Part shown: positions 18,417-28,216 of the stretch, piece after piece
Numbering within the stretch: the first letter of the stretch is position 1
Layout of the letters: the number at the start of each line of letters is the position of its first letter
Assembly (NCBI GenBank): GCA_026708005.1
Contig: JAPOVR010000076.1
Coordinates: 50,064-114,063, forward strand
DNA length: 64,000 bases
Source: Actinomycetes bacterium
Lineage (GTDB): Bacteria; Actinomycetota; Thermoleophilia; Gaiellales; Gaiellaceae
Reading direction: 5' to 3'
Position numbers and translations under genes: made by a program
The notes under the pieces: generated by a model
Told to the model about the DNA's origin: nothing
Database searches by the model: none
The model's input: the letters and a program-made list of their open reading frames with translations, nothing else

Positions 18417-19289
18417 TCAGGAGAGGGACGGCGCCGGCGCGGATTCCGTGCTGGATACCCAGTCAACGAGCAGCAGCTCGGCGATGTGGTCAAACACGTT
18501 GCGCCCGCCGAACGAGTAGTCAGACGTGAACTCGACCGCTGCGTTCAGCTCGAGCACCATGTAGGTGTCGCCCACCGCCGCGAGATCCACGCCGATTAGG
18601 TCGCCGCCGATCACGCTCGCCGCCTGAACGGCGAGCGTGACCGCATCCTCGTGAGGCTCCACCGGTTGCAGCTCGTCGCTCGTCCCGACGCTCGTCTGCC
18701 AGCCTTCGTCCGCCAAGACTCGCTCGACGGCACCGACGAGCTCGCCGTGACAGATCACCAGCCGGAGATCGTTGCCGGAGACCGGGACGAGTTCCTGCAC
18801 GAGCGCGCCGTGACGGCGGAACCACCGACGGCGCTGGAGCTGCTGGAGGCAGTGCTCCAGCTCGGCTCCCGTGTCGCACCGGACGACGTCGCGACCGCCG
18901 CTTCCGAAGCGGGGCTTGACGACAACCGGCAGGGCGAGCTCAGGCATGGACGCGCCGTTATCGACGTGCGCCGTCCGAGGGTGGGGAACGCCTGAGCGCG
19001 CGAGCCTGAGAGCCGTCATGAGCTTGTCGTGCGCCGCCAACAGCGCGCTCGCAGGATTCAGGATGCGCATGCGCGATCGCTCGAGCTGTCGAAGATCCCA
19101 GACGCAGCTCTGGACGCCGTCCAGGGTCGGGAGCACGTCGATCCGGCCAAGCACGGTGTCGCCCGTCCGGGTGCGGGCGTCGAGATCAGCGCTCGGCACA
19201 ATCGCGGACTCCACGCCACGCCGCAAGCCCGCGGAGGCAAGCTCGGCGTTCGTCTGAGTTCGCTCTTCAGCAACGATCACGAGTCGCAT
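18417..19289 (-). CDS. RimK-like ATP-grasp protein
   Basis: This protein of 290 residues has the ATP-grasp fold of the RimK family, which ligates amino acids to carboxyl groups. 'LPVVVKPRFGSGGRDVVR' near residue 123 is the ATP-binding strand with the flexible loop. 'DLRLVICHGELVGAVER' and 'VLELNAAVEFTSDY' near the C-terminus carry the metal-binding acidic/Asn residues. The substrate cannot be told from the sequence. It could modify a protein C-terminus or build a small peptide. It stands alone on the minus strand, divergent from the histidine kinase across a 283-bp gap. Confidence 0.75.
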   Translation of the reverse strand: MRLVIVAEERTQTNAELASAGLRRGVESAIVPSADLDARTRTGDTVLGRIDVLPTLDGVQSCVWDLRQLERSRMRILNPASALLAAHDKLMTALRLARSGVPHPRTAHVDNGASMPELALPVVVKPRFGSGGRDVVRCDTGAELEHCLQQLQRRRWFRRHGALVQELVPVSGNDLRLVICHGELVGAVERVLADEGWQTSVGTSDELQPVEPHEDAVTLAVQAASVIGGDLIGVDLAAVGDTYMVLELNAAVEFTSDYSFGGRNVFDHIAELLLVDWVSSTESAPAPSLS

Positions 19290-19572
19290 TCGGAAAAGCT
19301 TCGCCCCCGACTGTGAGCAGCAGGACGTCCTTTTCTGAAGATTCGCTCACTAACGTGCCACGGATCACCGCGCGAGTCCAGGCGGCCTGCACCAAGCCCC
19401 GCGTCCCAGGCCCCGCATTGCGGCTGCTGATGCCCGTTTGCGCGCATCACGTGGATGACCGGCCCAACCTGCCAGCCGAGCAATGAGTCGATCCGAGACT
19501 TGTAACCGATGATGCGATCAGAAGGGCAGCACGGCACCAGGCATGCCGACCAAACCTGCCTAGACTTCCTGT

Positions 19573-21441
19573 ATGCGCGGCCTCCACATCAGCCTCCGCT
19601 GGTGGCTCGCGCTGGCGTTTGCCCTAATCGCCGGTCTGACCGCGCTCGCAGCAGCGCTCATCTCCGCTCAGCGAGGAGAGAGCGCGTTTCGGCAACGCTC
19701 AGACGTGCTGGCTCTCGGCGACAGCCTCGCCGCCGCCTTGGGGATGGGTACCGCTCTGAGGGAAGCGGGGCTGCAGAACGCGCTCCAGCAGGTGGCCGCG
19801 CAACGTCGGGTTGACGGCTCGATCCCCTCCGAGAGCCTCCGCGGCCTCCTCGCCCAGAACGAGTTGGAGCAGGCCATTCGTATCGTCGCCGAGGAGCACG
19901 AGCTGAGCCTGTTCCTCTTCGACGCGGAGGGCTCGCTCGTGAGCTCGGCAAGCTCGCGTCAGACGAGCGCCCAGTCGATCCCCGGAGGCGCTGAGGCCGT
20001 GGCGGCGGCCCTCGAGGGCCGGCAGTACGTCGCAAGCCTGGAGGAGGAGGCGGCGACAGTCGTCGCTGTGCCGCTCTTCATCCCCGGCACCGGCCACAGC
20101 GCGGTCCTGACGACGGTTCCGCAGCCTGAGTTTCAGCAGACCGTCGGCATCTTTCGGGACGAGCTCGTCTTCGCGGCGATCGTGGCGGTTCCGATCGGCG
20201 CCTTCGCGGGCCTGCTCGTCGCGATGTTCATCGGCTGGCGCCTCCGCCGGATCGCTGGCACGGCAGCCGCGATCGAGGGCGGCAACTTCGACACCACGCT
20301 GCAGCCCCGGTTCCGGTTCCGGGACGAGCTCGGCTCGCTGGCGCTGTCGATCGACCGGATGCGGCAGCAGCTGCGCCAGTCGTTCGCGCAGCTCGAGTTT
20401 GAGCGTGACCGACTCGATCAGGTGCTCGAGCGTCTGCATGAAGGTGTCGTCACCGTGAACTCAGGCCTCGAGGTCGAGCTTGCAAACGCCGCTGCCCACC
20501 GGGCCTTCGACCTCGAAGGCCCGCTCGAGGGAGAACCGCTCCCCGAGCCATGGGAGGACGTCTCGCTCCGGCAGATGGCCGCGAGCCTCTTCCGACCGGA
20601 CGCGAAGATCTCGCAGGCCCGTGTCGCGCCCGACGAGCTGCGAACCTACGCGCTCGTCGGCATCCCGGCCGGGGACAGCGGCGACTCCGCGGTGTTCGTC
20701 ATCACCGACATCTCGGAGCAGGAGCGGCGCGAGCAGGCAGAGCGCGACTTCGTGACGAACGCCGCTCACGAGCTCAAGACCCCGCTCGCGGCGATCTCGG
20801 GAGCCGTCGAGGTGTTGCAGGCGGGCGCGAAGGAGATCCCGAACGACCGCGACGTCTTCCTCGGACACATCGAGCGCGAGTCGGCCCGGCTGGGTCGCCT
20901 CGCCCGTGCGCTGCTCGTGCTTGCGCGCGCACAGACCAATCAGGAGGCGCCGAAGCTCGGGCCGATCGAGCTTGGCCCGCTGCTTCACGACGTGGCCGCC
21001 AGCCTTCGACCGAAGGAGGGCGTCCGCTTAAGCGTGGAGTGCGAGCCCGAGCTCGCCGCACTGACCGAGCGGGACCTGATCGAGCAGGTCGTGGCGAACC
21101 TCGGCGAGAACGCCGCCAAGCACACCGAACGAGGCTCGATCAAGCTGAGCGCGCGACGCCTGCCGCCGCGCCGCGTCGTGATCGAGGTGCGGGACTCGGG
21201 CCCGGGGATCCCGAGCCACGAGCGAGAGCGCGTCTTTGACCAATTCTACCGAGGCAGCGAGTCGGGGGCGGGCGGCTTCGGGCTGGGCCTCGCAATCGTG
21301 CGCCAATCGGTTCGCGCGCTTGGCGGGACGGTGACCGTCAACTCGGCCACGGGGGAGGGCACGTCGGTGCGCGTAACGCTCCCGGTGGCCGGGCCGCAGC
21401 CGCGCTTCCAACGGCAGCCGGCGACCGAGAGCGTCTCCTAG
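19573..21441 (+). CDS. Sensor histidine kinase
   Basis: This protein of 622 residues has two transmembrane segments, near residues 10-32 and 200-222, enclosing an extracytoplasmic sensor of about 165 residues. A HAMP-like segment and a PAS-like region (about 280-380) follow. The HisKA dimerisation box is 'NAAHELKTPLAAISG' with the phospho-acceptor His near residue 399. The HATPase domain shows the N box 'NLGENAAKHTE', G1 'DSGPGIP' and G2 'GGFGLGLAIV'. It pairs with the response regulator 101 bp downstream. The ligand is unknown. ATG is preceded by a weak ribosome binding site. Confidence 0.92.
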   Translation: MRGLHISLRWWLALAFALIAGLTALAAALISAQRGESAFRQRSDVLALGDSLAAALGMGTALREAGLQNALQQVAAQRRVDGSIPSESLRGLLAQNELEQAIRIVAEEHELSLFLFDAEGSLVSSASSRQTSAQSIPGGAEAVAAALEGRQYVASLEEEAATVVAVPLFIPGTGHSAVLTTVPQPEFQQTVGIFRDELVFAAIVAVPIGAFAGLLVAMFIGWRLRRIAGTAAAIEGGNFDTTLQPRFRFRDELGSLALSIDRMRQQLRQSFAQLEFERDRLDQVLERLHEGVVTVNSGLEVELANAAAHRAFDLEGPLEGEPLPEPWEDVSLRQMAASLFRPDAKISQARVAPDELRTYALVGIPAGDSGDSAVFVITDISEQERREQAERDFVTNAAHELKTPLAAISGAVEVLQAGAKEIPNDRDVFLGHIERESARLGRLARALLVLARAQTNQEAPKLGPIELGPLLHDVAASLRPKEGVRLSVECEPELAALTERDLIEQVVANLGENAAKHTERGSIKLSARRLPPRRVVIEVRDSGPGIPSHERERVFDQFYRGSESGAGGFGLGLAIVRQSVRALGGTVTVNSATGEGTSVRVTLPVAGPQPRFQRQPATESVS

Positions 21442-21542
21442 CTGGCGAGCCCAGCCGGGCTCCAGCCGAGCCGCGAGCTTGACGGCTGCCCGAGCGAGCA
21501 GCGAGACGAGCGTCGGTATCCTCGAGCCTGGAAGGGCAGGCC

Positions 21543-22232
21543 GTGTCAAACAAGATCCTCGTCGCCGACGATGAGCCCGCGATTCGCGAGTCGCTCGGCT
21601 ACGCGCTTCGCCGCGAGGGGTTCGAGGTCACCGAGGTTGAGGATGGGGACGAGGCTCTCGCAGAGGGGAGGGCCGGGGGCTACGACCTCGTCATCCTCGA
21701 CGTGATGATGCCGGAGCAGTCGGGTCTGGATGTGTGCCGCTCGCTGCGTGCAGAGAGCGACGTGCTGATCGTCATGCTGACCGCGAAGGACGCCGAGATC
21801 GACCGTGTGCTCGGGCTTGAGCTCGGAGCCGACGACTACGTCACGAAGCCTTTCTCAATCGCCGAGCTGACCAGCCGGATCCGCGCGCTCCTGCGCAGGC
21901 GCGAGCTCGATCGCTCCTCGGTGCAGTCGCTCGTCAAGACGATCGGGTCGCTGAAGATCGACCTCTCGCGCCATGAGGTCGGCGTGCACGAAAAGCTCGT
22001 CCACCTGACGCCGTCCGAGTTCAAGGTGCTGGCCTTGCTTGCAGAGGAGCCTGAGCGGGTGTTTACCCGCAGGCAGATCATGGAGCACCTGTGGTCGAGC
22101 ATCTACGTTGGCGATGAACGTGCATGCGACGTGCACATCTCCAGCCTGCGCCGGAAGATCGAGCAGGACCCATCACACCCGGAGCGCATCATCACCGTGC
22201 GCGGGGTCGGCTACAAGCTCGTCCCCGCCTAG
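21543..22232 (+). CDS. OmpR/PhoB-family response regulator
   Basis: This protein of 229 residues starts at a GTG. The receiver domain has the acidic pair 'DDE' at residues 9-11, the phospho-acceptor Asp53 in 'LVILDVMMPE', and 'KPF' with the conserved Lys. The C-terminal winged-helix DNA-binding domain runs from about 130 to 229 ('LTPSEFKVLALLAEEPERVF', 'RRKIEQDP', 'VRGVGYKLV'). It should be phosphorylated by the kinase encoded upstream. Its targets are unknown. Confidence 0.94.
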   Translation: MSNKILVADDEPAIRESLGYALRREGFEVTEVEDGDEALAEGRAGGYDLVILDVMMPEQSGLDVCRSLRAESDVLIVMLTAKDAEIDRVLGLELGADDYVTKPFSIAELTSRIRALLRRRELDRSSVQSLVKTIGSLKIDLSRHEVGVHEKLVHLTPSEFKVLALLAEEPERVFTRRQIMEHLWSSIYVGDERACDVHISSLRRKIEQDPSHPERIITVRGVGYKLVPA

Positions 22233-22803
22233 CCTGCCTCCCGCTGGCAACGATCCGGGAGGCCGCCGTCACGGCCGCCGACCATCCCCGGCGCCTCCCC
22301 ACGCACAGCCGATCCGGGAGGCGGCCTCGGCCAGCCGCGGCGGTGCCCCAGACGCCGGCGGGCGCCTGGAGAGCCTGACACCCGCTGCCGCTCAAGGAGC
22401 CGTGAAGCCGCGTTCCCGTTGACGGCGAGTAGCCGCCCAGCTTTCGGCACCTCACTCGATGGCGCCGGCGCGCTCCGAGGGCCGTATGAGCGCAATGCTC
22501 GCGTTTGCTCACGCGCGGGCGCGCGCTGGGTCGCGGCGGTTGTCGCTGCACCGTGCTCGCGAGCGTGCGCGCATCTTGAGGAGAGACGGACGCCCCGCTC
22601 AGGCGAGGCCACCACCGTCGAGGTCGAGCACGCCGAGGTTCCCCCGAGCTGCGAACAAGAGCAACGGCCATGGGCGCAGTCCCGCAGATCTGAACACGGC
22701 GAGACGACGCGGTAGAGGCTGCGCGCGAAGCGCCTGCCGCGACGAGTGCGGCCCTCCCGCCCGAGGCGCACCGCGGCACCGCGTGCCCTAGCGTGCACCC
22801 GGC
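22233..22803. other. Intergenic region without a recognised gene
   Basis: 571 bp of very GC-rich sequence between the response regulator and the PPOX gene. Short open frames exist on both strands, but their composition looks like shadow frames and none resembles a known family. No clear hairpin or repeat was seen. Confidence 0.5.
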
Positions 22804-23229
22804 ATGGAGAGGGAACGCATGCGCCATCTGCTCTCTCGCGAGAGGGTGGCAGAGCTCGCCACGGTCACCGCCGAGGGTCGGCCTCACCTCGTCCCGTTCT
22901 GCTTTGCGCTCGAGGGCGAGCTGCTCGTCTCTGCCGTCGACGAGAAACCGAAGCGCTCGCGCGACCTCCAGCGCCTCGCGAACATCCGCGCCGATCCCCG
23001 CGTTGCCGTGCTCGCGCACCGCTACGACGAGGACTGGTCGGCGCTGTGGTGGGTACGCGTTGACGGCACCGCCGAGATCTGGGAGCAGGGCGCCAGGTAC
23101 GACCACGCCATCAAGCTGCTCGTCGAGAAGTACGAGCAGTACCGGGAGGCGCCCCCGCGAGGCGCCGTCATTGCGATCACGATCGAGCGCTGGCAGGGCT
23201 GGTCGCCAGGCCGAAGCGCACCTCCATAG
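22804..23229 (+). CDS. Pyridoxamine 5'-phosphate oxidase-like (PPOX), probable F420-dependent protein
   Basis: This protein of 141 residues has a split-barrel flavin-binding fold. 'LATVTAEGRPHLVPFCFAL' near residue 19, 'VDEKPKRSRDLQRLANI' and 'HRYDEDWSALWWVRVDGTA' match the actinobacterial Rv0121-type subfamily that binds F420. It would catalyse a flavin- or deazaflavin-dependent redox reaction of unknown substrate. The ATG at 22804 is preceded by a GGCATGG context without a strong ribosome binding site; a second Met six codons later is possible. It converges with the ABC permease gene. Confidence 0.85.
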   Translation: MERERMRHLLSRERVAELATVTAEGRPHLVPFCFALEGELLVSAVDEKPKRSRDLQRLANIRADPRVAVLAHRYDEDWSALWWVRVDGTAEIWEQGARYDHAIKLLVEKYEQYREAPPRGAVIAITIERWQGWSPGRSAPP

Positions 23230-23292
23230 GAAATCATCTCTCCCGTGCAAGGCCTTCGCTCTCGCGTGCTGTGAGCGCAGGGCGAAAGCAGA

Positions 23293-23306
23293 CCGCGGCT
23301 CCGCGG
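23293..23306. terminator. Short hairpin between convergent PPOX and ABC permease genes
   Basis: CCGCG at 23293-23297 pairs with CGCGG at 23302-23306 around GCTC. It lies in the 115-bp gap between two converging genes. There is no T-tract, so this is only a candidate terminator. Confidence 0.25.
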
Positions 23307-23344
23307 CGGCACCGGTCGCCGTCGACCGCCGCCACACGAGGACG

Positions 23345-25915
23345 CTACTCGTAGTGGAGGGCGTTCAGCACGTTCAGCCGAGCGGCCCGGCGGGCTGGCA
23401 CGACAGCCGCCACGATGCCGGCGAGCACGGAGGCGGCGACGAAGACGACGAGCGTGGGCCAGGGCACGACGAACGAGAGCCCCTCACTCGAGAGCCGCGT
23501 GGTCACGATCGCGGCGAGGACGATGCCGAGCGGCATGCCGATCGAGGCGCCGATGAGCGCGGTGATGATGCTCTCGTGGCGAATCATGCGGCGAGCCTGG
23601 CGGCGCGTCATCCCGATCGCCCGGAGCATGCCGAGCTCGCGCGTGCGCTCGAAGACCGACAGCACGAGTGTGTTGATGATCCCGAACAGGCTGACGATCA
23701 CCGAGAGCGCGAGCAGGACATAGAGGAGCAGGACAAATCGCCCGATCTGATCCTCGTTGCGCTCGATGAAACCGGCCTGTGATTCGAGCTCGATCCCGGG
23801 AAAGGACGACTCGACGACGTCCGTCAAGGCGGCCGCCGTCGAGCCAGAAGCCCCGCCTTCAGCCCGGATGAACGTGTACAGGTTCCGCGGGTTGTCGATG
23901 ATCTCATCGAAGAGGTCGGTCGGGACGCTCAGATCGCCGAGCATCTGCCAGAACGGTGGCGCCCTGTGGATACCCCGAACGGCCACCTGCACAAAGCGGC
24001 CCGACGGCGACTGGATCCGGAGCGCGTCGCCCACCGAGAGACCGTGGTCTGTCGCGAACTCCGACTCGAGGATCGCCTCGTCACGGGCGAGCCGACGGAC
24101 CGTCTCGTCGGTGCCGTCGACCCACTCGAAGCGATAGACGTCGGGAATCGACTCCGGATCGACTCCGGTGAGCTGTGCCTCTGCGCCAGCGCCCAGCTCC
24201 GCCATGACGTTCTCGCCACGGACCGGTGACACGCTCAGCACGTCCGACCGACCGCGGAGCACCCGGTCGAGCCCCGGCTCGAACGGCGTGAAGCCGGTCT
24301 CGGAGACCGCGACGAAGTCAGTGGCGAGCTGATCGTCGATCGCATCGCCGATCGACCGCGTCAGCCCGCTCGCCAGCACAGCGACGAACGTCACGAGCGC
24401 GAGCCCGATCATCAGAGCCCCCGCGGTGGCGGCGGTGCGGGCGGGGTTGCGCGTGGCGTTCTGCCGGGCAAGCCGACCGGACGTTCCCCCCACGCGCACG
24501 AAAATCCAACCCACGGCATGGGCGAGAGGCTCGACGAGCTTGGCCGACACGAGAGCGATCCCGATGAAGAGAGCCACAACGCCGACGCCGATCAGCACGA
24601 GGATCTCGGTCGTGCCGAGGCCGCCGGCGAACATGGCGAGGAGAATCAATGCGAGACCGACGATGGCAACAGCCGCGGCAACCACGGGCGCGAGCCGGGC
24701 CAATCGCCCCTTCGGCAGGACGGCGCCCTCGCGCACCGCGGAGATCGGGGGGACCCGCGTGGCGCGAACGGCCGGAACGATGCCCGCGATCACGGTCACG
24801 GCGGTGCCGACGATCAGGCCGACCACGACCGTCCGCGCCGCTAAGACGGTGTCGGTCGAGGGCAGGTCGACCCCGAACGCCACGAAGACCTCGTTCAGTC
24901 CGATTGCGAGGCCGAGCCCCGCGAAGAGCCCCACAACCGAGGCGAGAAGCCCGATCACGAGCGCCTCGACTACGACCGATCCCAGCACCTGACGCCGAGA
25001 GGCACCGAGCGTCCGCAGCGTCGCGAACTCCCGGGTGCGCTGGGTGACGGTGATCGAGAGCGTGTTGAAGATCACGAACGCGCCCACGAAGAGCGCGATC
25101 CCCCCGAACGCGAGCAGGAAGGTCTGGATGAAGCTCGTGAACTCCTCGATCGTGCTCGTTTCGTCCTCAGCCTGCTCCGTTCCGGTGAGCGCCTGTGTCC
25201 GCTCCGGCAGGATCCGCTCGATCTGCTCGATCACCGCCGCCGACGAGGCACCGGGCTCGATGGCAATCTGGATCCCGTCCAGCTGGCCCTCCTTCTCGAA
25301 CAGCCGCTGAGCGGTGGGCACATCGAAGTAGGCGGCCGTCGCGCCGCCGATCGAGTCGACGTTGCCGAACCTCGCAGTGCCGACGATGCGGAACTCCTTG
25401 ACCGGGCCGCGTGCGCGAACGCCGATCGTGTCCCCAACCCCGAAGCCGTGTTCCTCCGCGGTCGCGGCATCGATGACGACCTCGCGGGGGCCGGCCGCCC
25501 AATCGCCTGAGGTAAGCACGAGCGGGTTGAAGCGCGGCTCGCTGCCACCGATGCCGAAGCCGAAGGTCGGAGCCCCACCCGACCTGATCGGCTCGCCGTC
25601 GCGGTCGGTTAGCTGGGCGAAGTCCTGGATGCCGCCAATCGCCACGTCGACCCCATCGAGGGCGCGCACCTCCTCAAGGAGCGACGCTCGAAACGGCGGC
25701 GGCTGGCTGAAGTCTGTCTCGAAGGCCTGGACACCCGTGATGACGATGTCTGTGCCTTCATAGACCTCTGTGAACAAGGTCTCGAACGCGCGGTCGATCG
25801 TGTCGGTGAGGACGAAGGTGCCGCTGATCATGGCCACGCCGAAGACCACGGCGAGCGCCGTGAGAGCCGCACGGACCTTTCGGCCGAGCAGGCCGCGGAG
25901 CGCGACGCGGGTCAC
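23345..25915 (-). CDS. ABC transporter permease, FtsX/MacB type
   Basis: This protein of 856 residues carries two MacB_PCD-plus-FtsX units. There is a transmembrane helix at residues 15-35 and an extracytoplasmic domain to about 255. A cluster of three helices follows at about 265-390, then a central helix pair near 410-460. The second extracytoplasmic domain covers about 515-720, and three final helices end in 'LNVLNALHYE'. The repeated motif 'RTREFATLRTLGAS' and 'RTRELGMLRAIGMT' marks the two FtsX cores. Such permeases export lipids, peptides or drugs, or transmit mechanical work across the membrane; the substrate is unknown. It overlaps the ATPase gene upstream by 4 bp, so the two form an operon. 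Confidence 0.92.
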   Translation of the reverse strand: MTRVALRGLLGRKVRAALTALAVVFGVAMISGTFVLTDTIDRAFETLFTEVYEGTDIVITGVQAFETDFSQPPPFRASLLEEVRALDGVDVAIGGIQDFAQLTDRDGEPIRSGGAPTFGFGIGGSEPRFNPLVLTSGDWAAGPREVVIDAATAEEHGFGVGDTIGVRARGPVKEFRIVGTARFGNVDSIGGATAAYFDVPTAQRLFEKEGQLDGIQIAIEPGASSAAVIEQIERILPERTQALTGTEQAEDETSTIEEFTSFIQTFLLAFGGIALFVGAFVIFNTLSITVTQRTREFATLRTLGASRRQVLGSVVVEALVIGLLASVVGLFAGLGLAIGLNEVFVAFGVDLPSTDTVLAARTVVVGLIVGTAVTVIAGIVPAVRATRVPPISAVREGAVLPKGRLARLAPVVAAAVAIVGLALILLAMFAGGLGTTEILVLIGVGVVALFIGIALVSAKLVEPLAHAVGWIFVRVGGTSGRLARQNATRNPARTAATAGALMIGLALVTFVAVLASGLTRSIGDAIDDQLATDFVAVSETGFTPFEPGLDRVLRGRSDVLSVSPVRGENVMAELGAGAEAQLTGVDPESIPDVYRFEWVDGTDETVRRLARDEAILESEFATDHGLSVGDALRIQSPSGRFVQVAVRGIHRAPPFWQMLGDLSVPTDLFDEIIDNPRNLYTFIRAEGGASGSTAAALTDVVESSFPGIELESQAGFIERNEDQIGRFVLLLYVLLALSVIVSLFGIINTLVLSVFERTRELGMLRAIGMTRRQARRMIRHESIITALIGASIGMPLGIVLAAIVTTRLSSEGLSFVVPWPTLVVFVAASVLAGIVAAVVPARRAARLNVLNALHYE

Positions 25916-26676
25916 TGCGCGGCCAGTTCCTCCATGACAGCCAGGATGTCAGCCGAGCTCGATCGACCGACGTCGCGGACGATCAGACCGTCGGCCAGGA
26001 AGAGGATGCGGTCGGCCATGGCGGCAGCCCGAGGCTCGTGGGTAACCACCAGCATCGTCTGGCCGTACGCGTCGACCGAGCGTCGAAGCAGCTCGAGGAT
26101 CTCCTCACCGGTCTTCGAGTCGAGGTTGCCGGTCGGCTCGTCGGCGAACAACACGGTCGGCCGGTTGACGAGCGCCCGAGCGATCGCCAGACGTTGCTGC
26201 TGGCCACCGGAGAGCTCGCTGGGCCGGTGCCTCAACCGATCGGAGAGGCCCACGCTGTCGATCAGCTCAGCGACCCAGGCGCGATCGAGGCGCTCGCCTG
26301 CGAGCCGGGACGGCAGCGTCACGTTCTCCTCGGCGGTCAGCATCGGCAGCAGGTTGAAGAACTGGAAGACGAATCCGACGTGTTGGCGCCGGAGCAAGGT
26401 GAGCTGGGTGTCGCTGAGCGTCGTGATCTCGGTGTCGGCGACGAGCACGCTGCCGGACGTGGGCCGGTCGAGGCCGGCGAGGATGTGCATGAGCGTGGAC
26501 TTGCCGGAGCCAGAGGGGCCCATCACCGCCGCGAACTGCCCGCTCGGCACCGTGAGGGAGACCCCCCGCAGCGCATCGACCGCGGTGTCACCGGCCCCGA
26601 AGCGGCGGGTGAGATCGGTCGCAGCGACGGCGCTCGCGAGCGCAGCCGCACCCTCGGAACTCACTGCAGACTCCAT
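25912..26676 (-). CDS. ABC transporter ATP-binding protein (LolD/MacB-type)
   Basis: This protein of 254 residues has Walker A 'GPSGSGKST' at residues 53-61, the ABC signature 'LSGGQQQRLAIARAL' and Walker B 'VLFADEPTGNLD', plus a switch His in 'LVVTHEPRAA'. This is the LolD/FtsE/MacB-type ATPase that partners FtsX-like permeases. It overlaps the permease start by 4 bp. The first about 18 residues are Ala/Ser-rich and not conserved in the family, so a start further in is possible. Confidence 0.94.
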   Translation of the reverse strand: MESAVSSEGAAALASAVAATDLTRRFGAGDTAVDALRGVSLTVPSGQFAAVMGPSGSGKSTLMHILAGLDRPTSGSVLVADTEITTLSDTQLTLLRRQHVGFVFQFFNLLPMLTAEENVTLPSRLAGERLDRAWVAELIDSVGLSDRLRHRPSELSGGQQQRLAIARALVNRPTVLFADEPTGNLDSKTGEEILELLRRSVDAYGQTMLVVTHEPRAAAMADRILFLADGLIVRDVGRSSSADILAVMEELAAQ

Positions 26677-26992
26677 CGCACCTCCATGACTGCCTTCACG
26701 ACCTGGGCACTGACGCTCGAACGGCTGCCCGGCTGCCTTGCCGGTTTGGGCGAGATGAATGTCAAGGCCTGGACATGACGCCCGAGCGACTGCCTTGCCA
26801 GCAGGCTAGCTGGCTTTCAGACACGGTGGATGACCGTTCTGGCATGCCCGAGACCGGCAGGCCGGCCGGCCGCGCACGCAACGCGGCGGTGCGGCTGCCT
26901 CGGCGGTTGGGTCGGAGGGGCACCCGTGTCACGATCTGGGACGAACCGGGATCGGTAGCCGTGGTCGCGGCCGGCAGCACCCGGTCAACGGG
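26677..26992. other. Intergenic region without a recognised gene
   Basis: 316 bp between two minus-strand units. It holds short GC-rich inverted words (for example GGCCGGCCGGCC near 26860) but no gene. It probably contains the promoter of the ABC operon. Confidence 0.5.
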
Positions 26993-28177
26993 TCACGGGG
27001 GCACGGCCAGCCGCAAGCGAACGGTATCGACCAGCCCATCCGAGTAGCGCGTCGCCAGCGGCCCGAAGACCGCGAGGATCAGGACGTAGCCGGCGGCCAG
27101 CGCCCCCAGCTCGGCATCGAGGCCCGCCGCAACGCCAAGGCCGGCGATCACGATCGAGAACTCCCCGCGCGCGATCAGCGCGGTGCCGGCCCGCCACCTG
27201 CCCCGCAGCGCGACGCCGATCCGACGCGCCGCCCAGACGCCCGTCCAGATCTTGGTCGCCGCCGTGAACGCGGCGATGGCCGCTGCGGCGGGCAGGACAC
27301 CCGGCAGCTCGCCAATGTCGATCTGGAGCCCGAAGAAGACGAAGAACGTCGCGGCGAAGAAGTCGCGCAGCGGCATGACAAGCGTCTCGGCGCGCTCAGC
27401 GACCTGACCCGACAGCGCGATTCCCACGAGGAACGCGCCCACGGCGGCCGAGACCCGAAGCTCCTCCGCGGCGCCGGCAACCAGGAGGACGATCCCAAGA
27501 GTCGACAAGAGGAGAACCTCGTCGGAGCGGTGGAAGATCGCGCGGCTCATGATCCCCCCGAACCGCAGCGCAACCACGAGCGCTACGCCGGCGGCCGCCA
27601 CGGCAATCGCAACGGATGACAGACCGGCGAGCAGACCCCCGCCCACGAGCAGGACTGCGATGAGCGGCAGGTAGAAGGCCATGACGAGATCCTCGATGAC
27701 GAGGATCGAGAGGATCGCGGGGGTCTCGCGGTTGCCGAGTCGCCCGAGATCGGTGATCACCTTCGCGATCACGCCCGACGAGGAGATGTAGGTGACACCA
27801 CCGAGGAGCAGGGCGGGCAGCCAGCCCCATCCGATCACGAGACCGGCGAGCAGCCCCGGTGTGAAGTTCAGGAGGGCATCGAGCACGCCCGCCCGGAATC
27901 CCGATCGAAGCGTCGAGGACAGCTCGCTCGCCGAGTACTCCAGGCCGAGCATGAACAGCAGCAGGATCACGCCGATCTGGCCGCCGACCTCGATGAAGTC
28001 CTGGCTGAAGCTCGTGTCGCGCACCGCGCCGAAGACGAGGCCTGCCAGCAGGTAGAGCGGGATCGGCGAGAACCCTGTCCGTATCGCAATTCGGGCCAGG
28101 AGCGCAAGCCCGACGATGACGATACCGAGCTCGAGGAAGATGGATGCCCCGGCTCCATCCCCGGCGGCGAGCATCAT
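26993..28177 (-). CDS. CPA2-family K+(Na+)/H+ antiporter (KhtU/KefB-like)
   Basis: This protein of 394 residues has about 12 transmembrane helices and no long soluble tail. 'LFMLGLEYSASEL' near residue 75, 'SSSGVIAKVITDLGRLGNRE' near 130 and 'FFVFFGLQIDIGELP' near 275 are CPA2 family motifs. 'RGEFSIVIAGLG' near 340 is the conserved helix that follows. The preceding gene encodes a TrkA-C regulator, as in KhtTU (YhaTU) systems, where the small protein gates the antiporter. It would expel K+ in exchange for H+. Confidence 0.85.
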   Translation of the reverse strand: MMLAAGDGAGASIFLELGIVIVGLALLARIAIRTGFSPIPLYLLAGLVFGAVRDTSFSQDFIEVGGQIGVILLLFMLGLEYSASELSSTLRSGFRAGVLDALLNFTPGLLAGLVIGWGWLPALLLGGVTYISSSGVIAKVITDLGRLGNRETPAILSILVIEDLVMAFYLPLIAVLLVGGGLLAGLSSVAIAVAAAGVALVVALRFGGIMSRAIFHRSDEVLLLSTLGIVLLVAGAAEELRVSAAVGAFLVGIALSGQVAERAETLVMPLRDFFAATFFVFFGLQIDIGELPGVLPAAAAIAAFTAATKIWTGVWAARRIGVALRGRWRAGTALIARGEFSIVIAGLGVAAGLDAELGALAAGYVLILAVFGPLATRYSDGLVDTVRLRLAVPP

Positions 28178-28216
28178 GGCCGGTTCACGCCGCCGCGCCT
28201 TAGGGCCAGGGCCCGA